Positions 29,262 through 41,939 of a stretch of 64,000 nucleotides of DNA are shown piece after piece. The position numbers and the translations under genes are program-made. Positions within the stretch are counted from its first letter, which is position 1. The number at the start of each line of letters is the position of its first letter. This DNA is from Prostheceraeus crozeri (Eukaryota > Platyhelminthes > Polycladida > Euryleptidae): NCBI GenBank assembly GCA_907163375.1, contig CAJQUW010008951.1, positions 126,501 through 190,500 on the forward strand, read 5' to 3'. The notes below the pieces were generated by a model that was given only the letters and a program-made list of their open reading frames with translations, had not been told where the DNA came from and searched no databases.

Positions 29262-30469
29262 ATCGACAGAAGGAACCGGCAGGAGACGAATTCTGATCGG
29301 ATGAGTCAGGAAAAGATCAAATTTTATCAAATTTGCTGATTAATTAGTGTGATTTTGATCATTTATGATTAATGGTTTGTTAAGTCCTCAAAAGCTGCTC
29401 TATTTTCCCCATAGCCCTTGACAAAGCGCGAAACGTCTGGCATGTTGTGACTGGCTTATTTCAAAATTATTTTACCAAGTCGATACATCTTTAAGAAGAC
29501 GGACGGGTTTTTCGACATTTCGACATTCACCTCAAAAGCTTGATTATGATTGGGAAAAATGATTAAAAATTTAACTAAATTTCATTGACGTGATAATGAT
29601 TAACCAAAAAGTTAATTCATTAAGAATTTGTTTCATTAAATCATTTATTGATGACACTCATGCGACCAAATGTTTGTTTCGGTGTATCCGAGATAAACCT
29701 GAGTTCAGAAATTTGGTAGGCATACATTCCAAAACGGCCTGGAAGATATCTAATGTGTCCTCAAGATGAATTAATTATCAATTGAGTGTTTCCACATTGA
29801 AGAACCTTTGTTTCTATCTAAGTTCATTTGGTTCTCCAAAGTCTAAGTTTAAGCCACTTCGTAGGATTATGTCAAGCCATGTTATGGAGTGGATGGTTCC
29901 ACGCTTTCTTTCTAAGCGAGACCAGTAGATATGATCGTTCCATTGCTGCGTCAACTATAAGCTGTTCAGGCTAGGAGTCAGGCCATTCTGCGACAGAAGC
30001 AATGCTAGTGCCTCTGTTCGAAGAACGTTAAAGCCAGCTTCCTGCAAATGCTGACGTAGCAGGTTGCATCGCTCATTGCTGTTATTTGTAACGATCAAGT
30101 GTTGGTTCAATCTTGGCTTCCAGCTAAATAGAATCGTTTCATCTGATAAGTCGTCTTGCAACTGAGTGTTTTTCTGTAGCAATAAAGATGCTATCAAAAT
30201 TATTAGTCGCAAAATTTCACAAAATCCACCTACAGAAAATATGGCCAGGTTTTGAGCTATTCTCTGGCTTGAGGTTTTTTGTCATTGACTGACCAAATGT
30301 CGGATCTTGGAAGTATTTTATTTCATACGAATAGCTTTGACAGCAGGTTGTAGTAATTTGACTCTCGACTTTCCCATTTTCGAATCCAAGGAATTGGACT
30401 TTGGACAGAAAAACTGTTGGGCACACAAGTGTTTTATGAATATATATGTCTAATATTTCTTAAAATGAA
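29262..30469. other. Unassigned stretch
   Basis: 29,320-29,640 is rich in TGATTATGATT-like sequence. GCGCGAAACGTC at 29,425 resembles strings found at the ends of Penelope-like elements. Two minus-strand frames (29,955-30,212, 85 codons; 30,217-30,426, 69 codons) lie close together with mixed amino-acid composition; they could be old coding fragments but match nothing I know. Confidence 0.3.
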
Positions 30470-30890
30470 ATATATGATGAAACACAGAAAATATATTATA
30501 TATAATATACGGGTCGTCGAAAACGAATGACCCGAATGTTTTCTGACATTCGATATCTGGATTATCACAGTCGCTATTCTATTCTCGGGATCAAGACTTT
30601 GCAAACGATGCGTTAGCGTCAAGATCTTATCACCGTTGTTAAAATAATTCGAGGTCATATTTCTGTTCCGTTTGATGTTTGCTTTGAAATTTATTCCGAA
30701 AGTCGAACGCGTGGACATAAATACAAATTAAAGAGTCAATTTTCAAATTCATTGTGTCGAGGTAATTGGTTCTCATGTCGTGTTGTTCCATTTTGGCATA
30801 ATTTGCCTGCAGATTGTGTTGAGTGCTCAAGTATTAGTTCTCTTAAAAAAGGTCTTGATTTTTACCTTGGAGATATTGCTTGACTTACTT
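30470..30890 (+). mobile_element. LINE fragment, 3' end of ORF2
   Basis: Plus-strand translation shows the C-terminal tail of a CR1/L2-like LINE: RQDLITVVKII, TRGHKYKLKSQFS, WFSCRVVPFWHNLPADCV, then SLKKGLDFYL and a stop. Upstream RT is absent, as in a 5'-truncated copy. At least one in-frame stop (after TLQTMR) precedes this region, so it is dead. Confidence 0.7.
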
Positions 30891-33800
30891 GACTTTCTTG
30901 CATTACTTCTTCTGGTGTTATTATTTTTGCAACATTGTGCAGATTGTTCCGATTGGAGCTTATTTTGAAATACAAATATAGGGATGAAAGATACGCAGTA
31001 ACCAAAGTCTGCACTTTTCATGATGAAATCGTTTCTGAACGAGAAGGCACTTAACTTTCAATGAATATTCGCTTGACAATCTTTAGAAGTTTTACGTCAA
31101 CTTTAAATCGCATCTGATGCTTACTAACGCTTTGAGGACGATGTTGAAGTTATTAAAACGTTCTGCTTAATTTAATTTGAAATAGTTTGATCCTTTACGA
31201 GAGAAAATTGCTTTATTTTCGAATTCAAATGGGAAAATTTCTCTAACCAGGGATAAAAGAAAATTTTTGCAATTAGCATTGAAGACTAAAAGTTTAATCT
31301 CTATGTGTTGTTTTGTGATCTTATTAACTAATATCGAATTCTCTAAATTCATTCTCTGAGAAAATGATACAACCGTTTTTTAGAACATCTTCTATAGTGA
31401 CTCTTCTCTTCAGTCTTGTTCTAGACAGCTTCACTTTGTTGATATGACGTCAACCATTTAAATGAAAATGTGATAGGAAGCAGATGTCAAGTATCAATTT
31501 CCTATTAATGAGATTTCTATCACAAGTTTGTTTGAAGACAAGTGAATAGTGGACAGAATTAATTGTTTAGAGGAGGAATCAAGTATTTTCACTAATTTCT
31601 TTTGGACATATCTTTTCTATGAAACACAAGGGGAAATATATGAGAGTCAGCAATTCATATTTGTTGAGAGTAGCTTAACAACGATGAAGTCGACATATAT
31701 AGAATCAGTGCCGTCAGCAAAGCTTAAATGCCTTTAGAGAAGACACATGCACTATAAATCGCTGAATATGAAAATTACATGCAAATCAATACCCAATTCA
31801 CATACAAATTGAAACTAATAAATCGATACGAGATTCTCGTGTATTTACTGTAAATATGTTTGTCTTACGAATATTGACTTTCGATCACATGTTTGGTATG
31901 TAGCAGTGCGAATAATTCTTAATGTAATGGGCCGATTTACAAAGACGAACGAAAAAAATGTTTTGTCATCTATCTTTAGTGCGTTTTTGTAGTGAGCGAC
32001 TCCGACTGACTACAGTCGTGTCATTTCTTACCACTCTGATAATATAGTACGGATGCTGTTATACCCAGCTGAAAATTTCAATTAAAATCTTGGAATCATA
32101 GCTTTAAGTTAAAGAAGTTTATTCGTGTATCACCATTCAAAATGTGTACACGTATGAAAGTCTATTCTTTAGAGCAGTCGCCCTAACGTATAGCAAATAT
32201 TCAAAATCACTCAGTTAATCGATCCATTCAAACAATAGCCGAAAATAATACTTTCTTTACTAAAATAGAAATGGATATGACATTTTCCATCCCATCCTCC
32301 TCGTCGCCACAAGTCATGCTGGCAATTTCAATTAAAAATGTAAGTTTAAAAACAAGAAGTAGTAGAAAATGATACTTTGACTATTGAAATCACATATAAA
32401 AGGCTATGACAGATGTAGATGGTAGAGTATCAACCCAAAAATATACTAGTATGCAATGAAAATGTCTGAAAAATATTTGATCAATTTCAAAAAAGCAATC
32501 TTTTGCAAATTATTTCTGTGATCACTTACCATCCTTGAGATAATAAAGATATAAATATTCGAGTAAACTGGAATTTGCCAAATATTAAATAGAATGACGG
32601 TTATGTGATTAGAATGTTATATCACTTAAGAGGAAATCAAGTTGATTGCCGAGGAAATTTCATGAATAGCACTATGATTTGAGTCTTCATACGAATAATT
32701 TGGAGCTTGTCGTGTTTCTTGGCATTATTTTCTTGTTTGTTAACTTAGTAAATACAGTTACTAGCTAAAAAGTTCCATTTGTCCGTTAAGCCTACACTTG
32801 TCTAAAACAGATTGTAGTCTTCGGTCAATAAACATCATCTTGCACAATTCAATCATAATTAATATTTAGAATCATGATTGCTCCATGATTACCATTCAAC
32901 GGATCAACATAACATAGAGAGCAACAACATATAAATAAGTTCTATAAGCACATTTTCTATAAATAGGAAATATTCTTGCTGACAAGACTGTTGAGTCCTA
33001 AAGTAATAATCTCTGATGGTAATTAAAAGACACTTCCTCACCAAACCAGCTTCATCTGCAGTGACTCGAAGGATTTGTAAAAAAATCATTCTTCTTTTCG
33101 TCAATTTGCTGTCATAACAGTCAGTGCCTTGGAAATTTCTCCTAACAGTAGATAATGCGCATCTCACCTGCGTTGCTGCCTATCGAAAAGAGTTCATTTA
33201 ATGAAGTCTAAACGGCTATCACGAGGATGTGAGTTGCTACTCTACCTATATAGCTGTTCCATGACTCCAACTTACTCCGCTTCCCTCCTCAAATGTCAGG
33301 GTAACAGCATTGTCATTGAGATTCTTGGAACAACCTGTTTGCTTTTTGAGAAAAATCTATCACGTTTACCGACACAGCAAGGGATTTTCATAGTCTTTTT
33401 TTTGAAATCAGTGATATACTGAGAATGTTTCACACAACATGCAGTATATTAGTATTGAGTATTATTGATTTTACATGACTCAAACTCCTAGTTTCCAATT
33501 TATGCGTCCATGTCTCTTGTTGATGAATTTAAATGCAAACGTGTTTTACTTTTAGAACAGTGATGCGCAAATTATAGGTATATTTAATAGTGCTCCTCAA
33601 GTTCATTCTGAAATGAATTGAATTAAATCATACCGGGAGCTTCAGTTTGGCTATTTGAGCTCCACAACTTACAAAAAGTATCAAAAGGAATAAATAGATA
33701 GTTAAGAAAACGCAAAGATGATTGACAATCGATTTGCAGCAAATGCAATAAAATGAAAATAATGCCGTCAGTAACGTGGGAAAACAGACCGGGCCGTAAC

Positions 33801-34188
33801 TTTTACACCATAGCGGGTTGAAGATTTTCAAGATAATTTTTCTTGACTTCCTCTCAAACCAGACATTTCCTTTGTACTGCGATAATGCACAAGCGACATT
33901 AATTTAATCGGCTTGCAATCATGTCTATCATGCTGGGCATCATTGAAGGATATGATATGAACTTCTCTGAACACATGCACCATGGTAGGAATGATTTCAT
34001 CAACGAATTTATATACCATCGTATTCTAAACGGAATTTGTTATTAGTGGCATTTTGTTTTGTTAATGCCTTATATACTCTAAGCTGTTTTGTCGAATTAA
34101 AAATCCTTTGACGGCGTACAAGTGCAGTTACAAAACAAATATCCTCCTCTGCATATTTATCGAGAAACTTTCATTTCAGTCCACTTAC
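30891..34188. other. 3.3 kb without recognised genes
   Basis: AT-rich sequence. Short frames (for example 31,549-31,737 plus; 32,904-33,167 minus) have no motif. No terminal repeats or tandem arrays were seen. Confidence 0.5.
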
Positions 34189-34190
34189 TA

Positions 34191-35320
34191 CAGTCCGTTT
34201 CATAAAAAGTGGATCATCCTAAAATTTGACTAAATAAAACATAAGTATGATACAGAAAGCACTTTTCATGTTATTTCATGTCCCTAATATATGTAAATGT
34301 CCCTATATAATCTGATAAGCTATGATACAGTAACGGTTCTTAAGAAGCTAATATTTTGTGGCCCTACCCTTATTGTCAATGACAATACCAATTCGTCTAC
34401 GCATTGATTCGATGATATCGTTGATTTTTGACTGATCTAACTTTCTCCACTCTCTTTTTAACAGTGACGTAAGTTGTGATACGCCATCTGTAGGTAGCAG
34501 TGAACGGCGAACGTTACGTCTTAGAATATTCCATACATTTTCTATGGGATTCAGATAAGGAGAACGAGCTGGCCAGATAATGTCCTAAGCCCTAATTGAG
34601 ACTTGCATAAGTTGACTCTACTACTCCTGTGACACGTAGCATTATCATCCATAAATAACCAAGTCGATGGATCACCAAGTTGATCTGTCATTTGGCCAAT
34701 GTTCATTCGTAAAGCATTCACATAGCGTTCAGAATTCATGTTTCCTTGCTGTATGTGAAGTAGTTCTAGCAAGGCTGACACTTTTACTTTTGTGAATGCG
34801 ATCTCGTTATTGTTCATTTGTGCTTTGTATTGTTTTCAACCGGTAAGAGATAGATTTCTAGCTGAAAGCAATCAGGAGTGCTGCCAACACCACCGCAACG
34901 AAGTCACGAACCTATGGAACATGAAGTCCAGTTAATCACATGTAGCAGTTACATTATTGTTGATGAATAATGGTGCTATACTGGCTCTGATTGACCGATT
35001 TTCTTTATTTTTGTTTTGCTTGATAGCTTTTGGCTTGTAGAACAACATATTACATAACAAAGGAAACAAATGTAATTTTATAAGAGTGAGGTGTGATTTT
35101 GTGTAACATTGCTAAATGAAGATCAAATTATCTACTACTTTTTTATCTATAACAGGAAAACAACTCATTATTCATGCTTGAAATTTCCAACAATGACATA
35201 AGTAAGCACAACTGACATATCTTCCAAATTTCAGAGAAATTCGTTCAAGTTTGGCGGAGTTAGACAAAGTTGAAGTTAAGGTTATGTTTAAGGGTGATCC
35301 ATTTTTTATGAAACAATCTT
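34191..35320 (-). mobile_element. Tc1-like element, copy 1, internally deleted
   Basis: Inverted ends CAGTCCGTTTCATAAAAAG and the complement of ATTTTTTATGAAACAATCTT, with TA on each side (34,189-34,190; 35,321-35,322), the Tc1/mariner target. A minus-strand remnant has MNNNEIAFTK at its start and WLFMDDNATCHRS, PARSPDLNPIENVWS at its end: the last two acidic catalytic residues of a DDE transposase. The middle of the transposase, with the first Asp, is deleted. Compared with copy 2 it lacks about 40 more bases after SALLEL and has a one-base deletion (GGCCAGATAA against GGCCAAGATAA) that shifts the frame. Confidence 0.9.
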
Positions 35321-36119
35321 TAGAATGTAAATGCGATTTAAATGGAACATGTATCATCCAAGAATTTGAAGTAAATCAGGCATTACAAATTTATCATCTC
35401 TGTATTTTGGATTTACATGCTGTTGCGTATTAAGCAGAACCAAGAGGTATAGTATATTACTGTACATTGCAAAGCAAAAGTTGCAGAAATAACAGTCAAT
35501 ACGGCACGTAACGTTCTGCATGCAACTGGCATTCCAGGGTTGGTGTGGTGCGCGAGCGAGCGAGATCACTTCATAAGGGCTGCCGATCAGAACACATTTC
35601 ACCAAGGTTCAACAATCAAAGTACACTAGCATGAACACGACAGCAGCTCAAACGTAACGACAGCACGTAATCCGTCACTGAACAATACATCAACCACTAG
35701 CGTTAACCAAGACATCGAACAATACCGTACACAAACAATACAACGGATCACAACACATTCTTATTCCTAGTGCGTGTATAACAGGAACATGCTACGATTA
35801 CACAGTCAATTTCAAACTTGCTAACTATTGTGAATTTTCGCATCAGCCACGTACATGTAGATCATGAAACTTGTCATGTAAACTTTGTGTTAAAACTATC
35901 TCATTGATCAATGTGCAGTGCTCTGTTAAAATTACTGTTGCAAATATCGCAAGTTTTACAAAGTTTGCCAAAGCAAGTACAATGTACACTGTTCAACCAA
36001 CTGGCACTTATAAAAGGTTTAAGCTACAACATGTTTGAAGGCTGATTACTTTGTTTAAGCAAAATTACAAAACGTATTTGTAATTTTATGTAGGCCTAAT
36101 AACTGTCCTTCTATCAGGA
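35321..36119. other. No recognised gene
   Basis: Between a Tc1-like copy and a LINE fragment. No repeat or coding pattern seen. Confidence 0.4.
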
Positions 36120-36689
36120 TGTGTTTCTTGTTGCATACTTTTCTTGAGTCGGACTCAGTGTGTGCGCCTTAATGGTTTAGGACTCAACCTAGTTTTGGAG
36201 GTAATTTCTGGTGTCCCACAAAAGTCGGTCCTCTCTCTTTACCTTTTCTGTTGCCTACCCTGGTACATTGCATTCGGCATCGGCGGAAAATACAAAAAAG
36301 TATGTTGATGACTTCGGTGTGTTAGTTCCCCATTGCAACAAAGCATCTGCAATAGCATCTACAGACTTTGAAGTTCATCGTATTTAAAGACTGTTTCAGT
36401 CGAATTGACTTTTAATGAACAGCAACAAAACAAAAATTATGTTTTTTTTTTACAAGGGTTTTCATCAGGATAATCTCCTACCTGTTCCTATGTCAGAAGT
36501 ACCAACAGTACGCACTCTTGGAGCCAAAACACTCGAAAGTTTAAAGATGAACACATCGATGTGATTTGCAAAAGGAGGAGTCAAAGAATATATCTATTCA
36601 AGAAGCTGAGGCAATGCAAGTGTAATGGCCCATTGCTTATCGGACTTAATGAAAGGAACTGAAGTGGACGATGGAGATCTAATCAGTCA
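36120..36689 (+). mobile_element. LINE reverse-transcriptase fragment
   Basis: Plus-strand frames show SGVPQKSVLSLYLF (the usual SGVPQGSVLGPLLF), then KYVDDFGVLV (RT catalytic box, YADD equivalent), then DVICKRRSQRIYLFKKLR. These are consecutive blocks of CR1/Jockey-like RTs. Frames change between blocks, so it is dead. It is cut at 36,690 by the Penelope-like inverted pair. Confidence 0.75.
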
Positions 36690-39064
36690 ATATGTGTTCA
36701 ATAAGTCACGTGGTTACAATCTGCAACGAAGAAAAGGTTATTTAAATACTACGTATAAACAATTAAACAATAGGTAATGTTAGTTAAATATCTTTAAGAA
36801 ATAAGAGCTACCATTATAACCTAATATTCGGTTAAGCAATGGATTGCTACTAAAAATTTTTATAGATTCAACAATACTAATCTCAAAGTCTGAGTTTCCA
36901 CGGTAAATGATTTTAAAGCAATCATTGTAGTTACGAAAACAATGGTTACATTGTTCTAAGTGTTTTGCAATGGCACTATTGCCACTTAAGTGTTCAAGTT
37001 AACGTTGATGCAGACGTCTTTTGGTTTTGCCAATATATTGGCAATCAGGATCAACCTGACATTGAAAGCAATAGACAAGACGCGATTGCATGTCTGGACC
37101 TAACTTACTTTTAAGGGAGAAATATATTCCAGTTTTGAACGAGGTCATAACAACCTTGCATTCCAAGTTAAGTTTACGAAATATTTTTACTAACTTATTA
37201 CTAAATTTCTGTGATGAAGGGGATTTTGATTATTTTATTGAAGTCATTATCAATTGTTACGCGTGAAGAATTGTTTAATTTACGACCTATAAATTTGTTA
37301 ATTGTTGATTGAATTAATTGCAATGGATAGCCATTTCTACTTAAGATATTGGTAATTTTACTACATTCATTATGGAATAGATTCCAATTGGTGGATACAT
37401 TGTAAGCACGATGAAGCATGCATAATACTAGTGTGAGTTTCCAATGGCGAGGACATAAAGCATTGAAATTCAGTAAAAGACCTGTAAAGGTAGGTTTACG
37501 ATACATCTCAGTAAGTACATTGTCCTCATCAATTTTCAGAAGGACATCCAGAAAACGTAATTCTTTATAACCCACTTCTGATGTAAAGTGCAAGTTACTG
37601 TGTTGAATGTTGAGAAAATTATGGAATACATCTATGTGTTGTTCATTGTCAAATACAACTATGATATCATCCACATAACGACGATACACAACAGGAGAGA
37701 AAGGTAAGTCCTGCTATTTATGTTCTAGATTAGCTAAGAAGACGTTAGCGAGGGTTGGACCCAACGGGCTACGAAAACTTAACGGGGGGTCGAAAATTTA
37801 TTTACCAACGTACCCGTAACTGAAGCAATCAACATTGCAACTAAATTAGTGTACTCACTTAGTAATGCCAATAAACCGAAGTACGAAGAAAAAGTATTTA
37901 AAGACTTATTAAAATTTGCCATGTCTGTTTGCTTTCTTATGAATGACACCGTATACCAACAGGTGGATGGTGTAAGTATGGGTAGCCCGTTGGGTCCAAC
38001 CCTCGCTAACGTCTTCCTAGCTAATCTAGAACATAAATAGCAGGACTTACCTTTCTCTCCTGTTGTGTATCGTCGTTATGTGGATGATATCATAGTTGTA
38101 TTTAACAATGAACAACACATAGATGTATTCCATAATTTTCTCAACATTCAACACAGTAACTTGCACTTTACATCAGAAGTGGGTTATAAAGAATTACGTT
38201 TTCTGGATGTCCTTCTGAAAATTGATGAGGACAATGTACTTACTGAGATGTATCGTAAACCTACCTTTACAGGTCTTTTACTGAATTTCAATGCTTTATG
38301 TCCTCGCCATTGGAAACTCACACTAGTATTATGCATGCTTCATCGTGCTTACAATGTATCCACCAATTGGAATCTATTCCATAATGAATGTAGTAAAATT
38401 ACCAATATCTTAAGTAGAAATGGCTATCCATTGCAATTAATTCAATCAACAATTAACAAATTTATAGGTCGTAAATTAAACAATTCTTCACGCGTAACAA
38501 TTGATAATGACTTCAATAAAATAATCAAAATCCCCTTCATCACAGAAATTTAGTAATAAGTTAGTAAAAATATTTCGTAAACTTAACTTGGAATGCAAGG
38601 TTGTTATGACCTCGTTCAAAACTGGAATATATTTCTCCCTTAAAAGTAAGTTAGGTCCAGACATGCAATCGCGTCTTGTCTATTGCTTTCAATGTCAGGT
38701 TGATCCTGATTGCCAATATATTGGCAAAACCAAAAGACGTCTGCATCAACGTTAACTTGAACACTTAAGTGGCAATAGTGCCATTGCAAAACACTTAGAA
38801 CAATGTAACCATTGTTTTCGTAACTACAATGATTGCTTTAAAATCATTTACCGTGGAAACTCAGACTTTGAGATTAGTATTGTTGAATCTATAAAAATTT
38901 TTAGTAGCAATCCATTGCTTAACCGAATATTAGGTTATAATGGTAGCTCTTATTTCTTAAAGATATTTAACTAACATTACCTATTGTTTAATTGTTTATA
39001 CGTAGTATTTAAATAACCTTTTCTTCGTTGCAGATTGTAACCACGTGACTTATTGAACACATAT
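36690..39064. mobile_element. Head-to-head pair of Penelope-like element copies
   Basis: Two arms of 1,083 bp (36,690-37,772 and 37,982-39,064) are near-perfect inverted copies around a 209-bp spacer. Each encodes the end of a Penelope-like RT (YRRYVDDIIVVF, LHFTSEVGYKELRFLDVLL, EMYRKPTFTGLLLNF) and a GIY-YIG-like endonuclease (CQYIGKTKRRLHQR, HLSGNSAIAKHLEQC). The right arm is joined to extra RT sequence in the spacer (QVDGVSMGSPLGPTLAN). The reading frames are broken at a few places. Inverted, 5'-truncated joined copies are a known habit of Penelope-like elements. Confidence 0.85.
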
Positions 39065-39500
39065 GAACTCAAGTGGACTTGAGAATATAAGACGTTGATG
39101 CTATCGAATCATGCATATATCATATTCATTGAAAAATTGAAAATGGCTGTTTAGTTCACAACGCATTGTGCATGCGTCAAACACCAAAGAGGGTAAATAA
39201 CGAATTCCATGAAAATCCAAGCAGGTCGAAATATTTATCTATACAGGCATTCTTCAAGGTCACTTAAGCCTTTCGTATGCTCTGATTTCATTTGTCAACA
39301 ACAAACACAAAGTCAATATTTGGACAATAAATTGAAATTAATGATCCTAAAGAGGAAAGGCTGCATTTTCCAACCTCTTTTATGCTACACTTAACATAAA
39401 AAGATCTTGATGCAGGAGAAATAATCTTTAAGAAACTATTGTTTTGCTCTGCCGAGTCATATTTGAGACATTGATAACAAAGTATTCACATAACTGAAAA
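39065..39500. other. No recognised gene
   Basis: Spacer between the Penelope-like pair and the second Tc1-like copy. Nothing seen. Confidence 0.4.
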
Positions 39501-39502
39501 TA

Positions 39503-40672
39503 CAATCCGTTTCATAAAAAGCGGATCATCCTAAAATTTGACTAAATAAAACATAAGTATGATACAGAAAGCATTTTTCATGTTATTTCATGTCCCTAAT
39601 ATATTTAAATGTCCTTATATAATCTGATAAGCTATGATACAGTAACGGTTCTTAAGAAGCTAATATTTTGTGGCCCTACCCTTATTGTCAATGACATTAC
39701 CAATTCGTCTAGGCATTGATTCGATCATGTCGTTGATTTTTGACTGATCTAACTTTCTCCACTCTCTTTTTAACAGTGACGTAAGTTGTGATACGCCATC
39801 TGTAGGTAGCAGTGAACGACGAACGTTACGTTTTAGAATACTCCATACATTTTCTATGGGATTCAGATCAGGGGAACGAGCTGGCCAAGATAATGTCCTA
39901 AGCCCTAATTGAGACTTGCATAAGTTGACTCTACTACTCCTGTGACACGTAGCATTATCATCCATAAATAACCAAGTCGATGGATCACCAAGTTGATCTG
40001 TCATTTGGCCAATGTTCATTCGTAAAACATTCACATAGCGTTCAGAATTCATGGTTCCTTGCTGTATGTGAGGGACATTTAGTCGCTTGCTTGTAGCTCG
40101 CAAAGAAATCCCTAGTTCTAGCAAGGCTGACACTTTTCCTTTTGTGAATGCGATCTCGTTATTGTTCATTTGTGCTTTGTATTGTTTTCAACCGGTAAGA
40201 GATAGATTTCTAGCTGAAAGCAATCAGGAGTGCTGCCAACACCACCGCAACGAAGTCAGGAAGCTATGGAGCATGAAGTCCAGTTAATCACATGTAGCAG
40301 TTACATTATTGTTGATGAATAATGGTGCTATACTGGCTCTGATTGACCGATTTTCTTTATTTTTGTTTTGCTTGATAGCTTTTGGCTTGTAGAACAACAT
40401 ATTACATAACAAAGGAAACAAATGTCATTTTATAAGAGTGAGGTATGATTTTGTGTAACATTGCTAAATGAGGATCAAATTATCTACTACTTTTTTATCT
40501 ATAACAGGAAAACAACTCAATATTCACGATTGAAATTTCCAACAATGATATTAGTAAGCAGAATTGACATATCTTCCAAATTTCAGACAAATTCGTTCAA
40601 GTTTGGCGGAGTTAGATAAAGTTGAAGTTAAGGCGATATTTAAGGGTGATCCATTTTTTATGAAACAATCTG
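39503..40672 (-). mobile_element. Tc1-like element, copy 2, internally deleted
   Basis: Near-identical to the copy at 34,191-35,320, same orientation. Ends match copy 1, with TA at 39,501-39,502 and 40,673-40,674. The minus-strand frame is open for 169 codons: HTH start (MNNNEIAFTKGKVSALLELGISLRA), then directly MNSERYVNVL, MDDNATCHRS and SPDLNPIENVWS. The centre of the transposase including the first catalytic Asp is gone, so it needs a transposase in trans. The retained HTH and the open frame make a DNA-binding-only product conceivable. Confidence 0.9.
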
Positions 40673-40674
40673 TA

Positions 40675-41217
40675 GCTAGTGGCTGATACATTCTTTCTTG
40701 TTTTATTTCTGTTCTTGAAGACATAGTACGTAGATAACTCACTCAACATTTGTTTTCTTAAAAGGTTTGTCAAGCTGAAGTATTTATGATGTAATACTGT
40801 TGCACAAGAAATCGGTAAACGGAAGGTGTGCAAGAAGACATTTTAGCTGAAAATAACTAAGGACATTGCGCAATATGAGACAATCAACAATTGAGGCGTG
40901 ACAGGCAATGCATAACAAACCTTGAAATTCATAGTGAAGTCAGTGTTGAACCCACAGAATTAGATTCCCTGGTTGAACCATATTCGATCAAGGTCATAGC
41001 GGGTGAGGAAAAGTAAGACAGTCCGTAATGCATCATTACGAGGTACAGGTGAATCATGAACTTGGATCCGCTTTGCGATTCTCCAACCAGCAAAATGAAG
41101 AGAAATAATGACTTCGTCCGTCATCTCACATCGCGGTGAATCACACCGCGGCCCCAGTAAGTGATCTGAATAGTCGTCTGCAAGCAAGTCGGGTTGGTGC
41201 TTGAACGTTGCACAGGA
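40675..41217. other. No recognised gene; right end forms an inverted repeat
   Basis: About 41,150-41,195 is inverted relative to 41,953-41,995 (GCTTGCAGACGACT, GATCACTTACT). Otherwise nothing seen. Confidence 0.4.
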
Positions 41218-41225
41218 GTCCAACA

Positions 41226-41931
41226 CAGGGATGCGGAGTCCTATGATTTTTATGGGACTCCGACTCCGAGCGGCGATTACTTAAAGCCTAGTTTTTTCAA
41301 AAAACTGGTGAACCTGTATCATAGATCATTATAGGCTTACCTGAACCCATTTTTTAGTGATCATTGTTATGTATCAATTATCAGCAATTTTCGATGAAAG
41401 TTTATCAAATGTCGCTTTAAGTTGGATGCATGCGACTCGGCTCCTCCCATCTTACTGATGTGTGCTTCATACGGGTTTTCTCCAGTCCTTACCAGGCAGG
41501 AAAATCCCCATCCTTCTCCAAAAAATATGAGCACACTTTCGATTTTAATACGACGTATGCGCTTTGGAGGACGTATACACGATTAACGTGAGGATAAGAG
41601 GTAACGTTCTCAAACAAACTAGTATTTCATTTTTGTCTCTGATGTGACCTTTGGTGCGTAGGTGTGATCGAGTCTAGGAAGGCTTGGCTTCTCTATTATG
41701 TCAGCGAGTTAAACAACAATCATTTTTTCACTATCACTGTTCATTCCCTCAACTATTGCAAGCTTTGCATGTACTGCTGTCTCTGTACTTTTGTTTGACG
41801 GAGAAAGTGACATCAAGACAGTGACAGCTATGCACTTGGATAAATAAATTGTTTGCATTATATTTCGGGTCTAGTTATAGGCCGGAGTCTGGAGTCCTAT
41901 TATTTGATAGGACTCCGACTCCGTGTCCCTG
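41226..41931. mobile_element. hAT-type MITE with GGAGTC-rich ends, copy A
   Basis: 706 bp. Ends CAGGGATGCGGAGTC and the complement of CAGGGACACGGAGTC. Perfect 8-bp target duplication GTCCAACA at 41,218-41,225 and 41,932-41,939. Subterminal GGAGTCCTAT repeats in both orientations. It is the reverse complement of copy B at 60,194-60,956. No coding capacity. Confidence 0.92.
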
Positions 41932-41939
41932 GTCCAACA

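Noticed and set aside
29420-29440. Hammerhead ribozyme at GCGCGAAACGTC
   Set aside because: The CUGANGA core is not matched and the third stem would have no loop.
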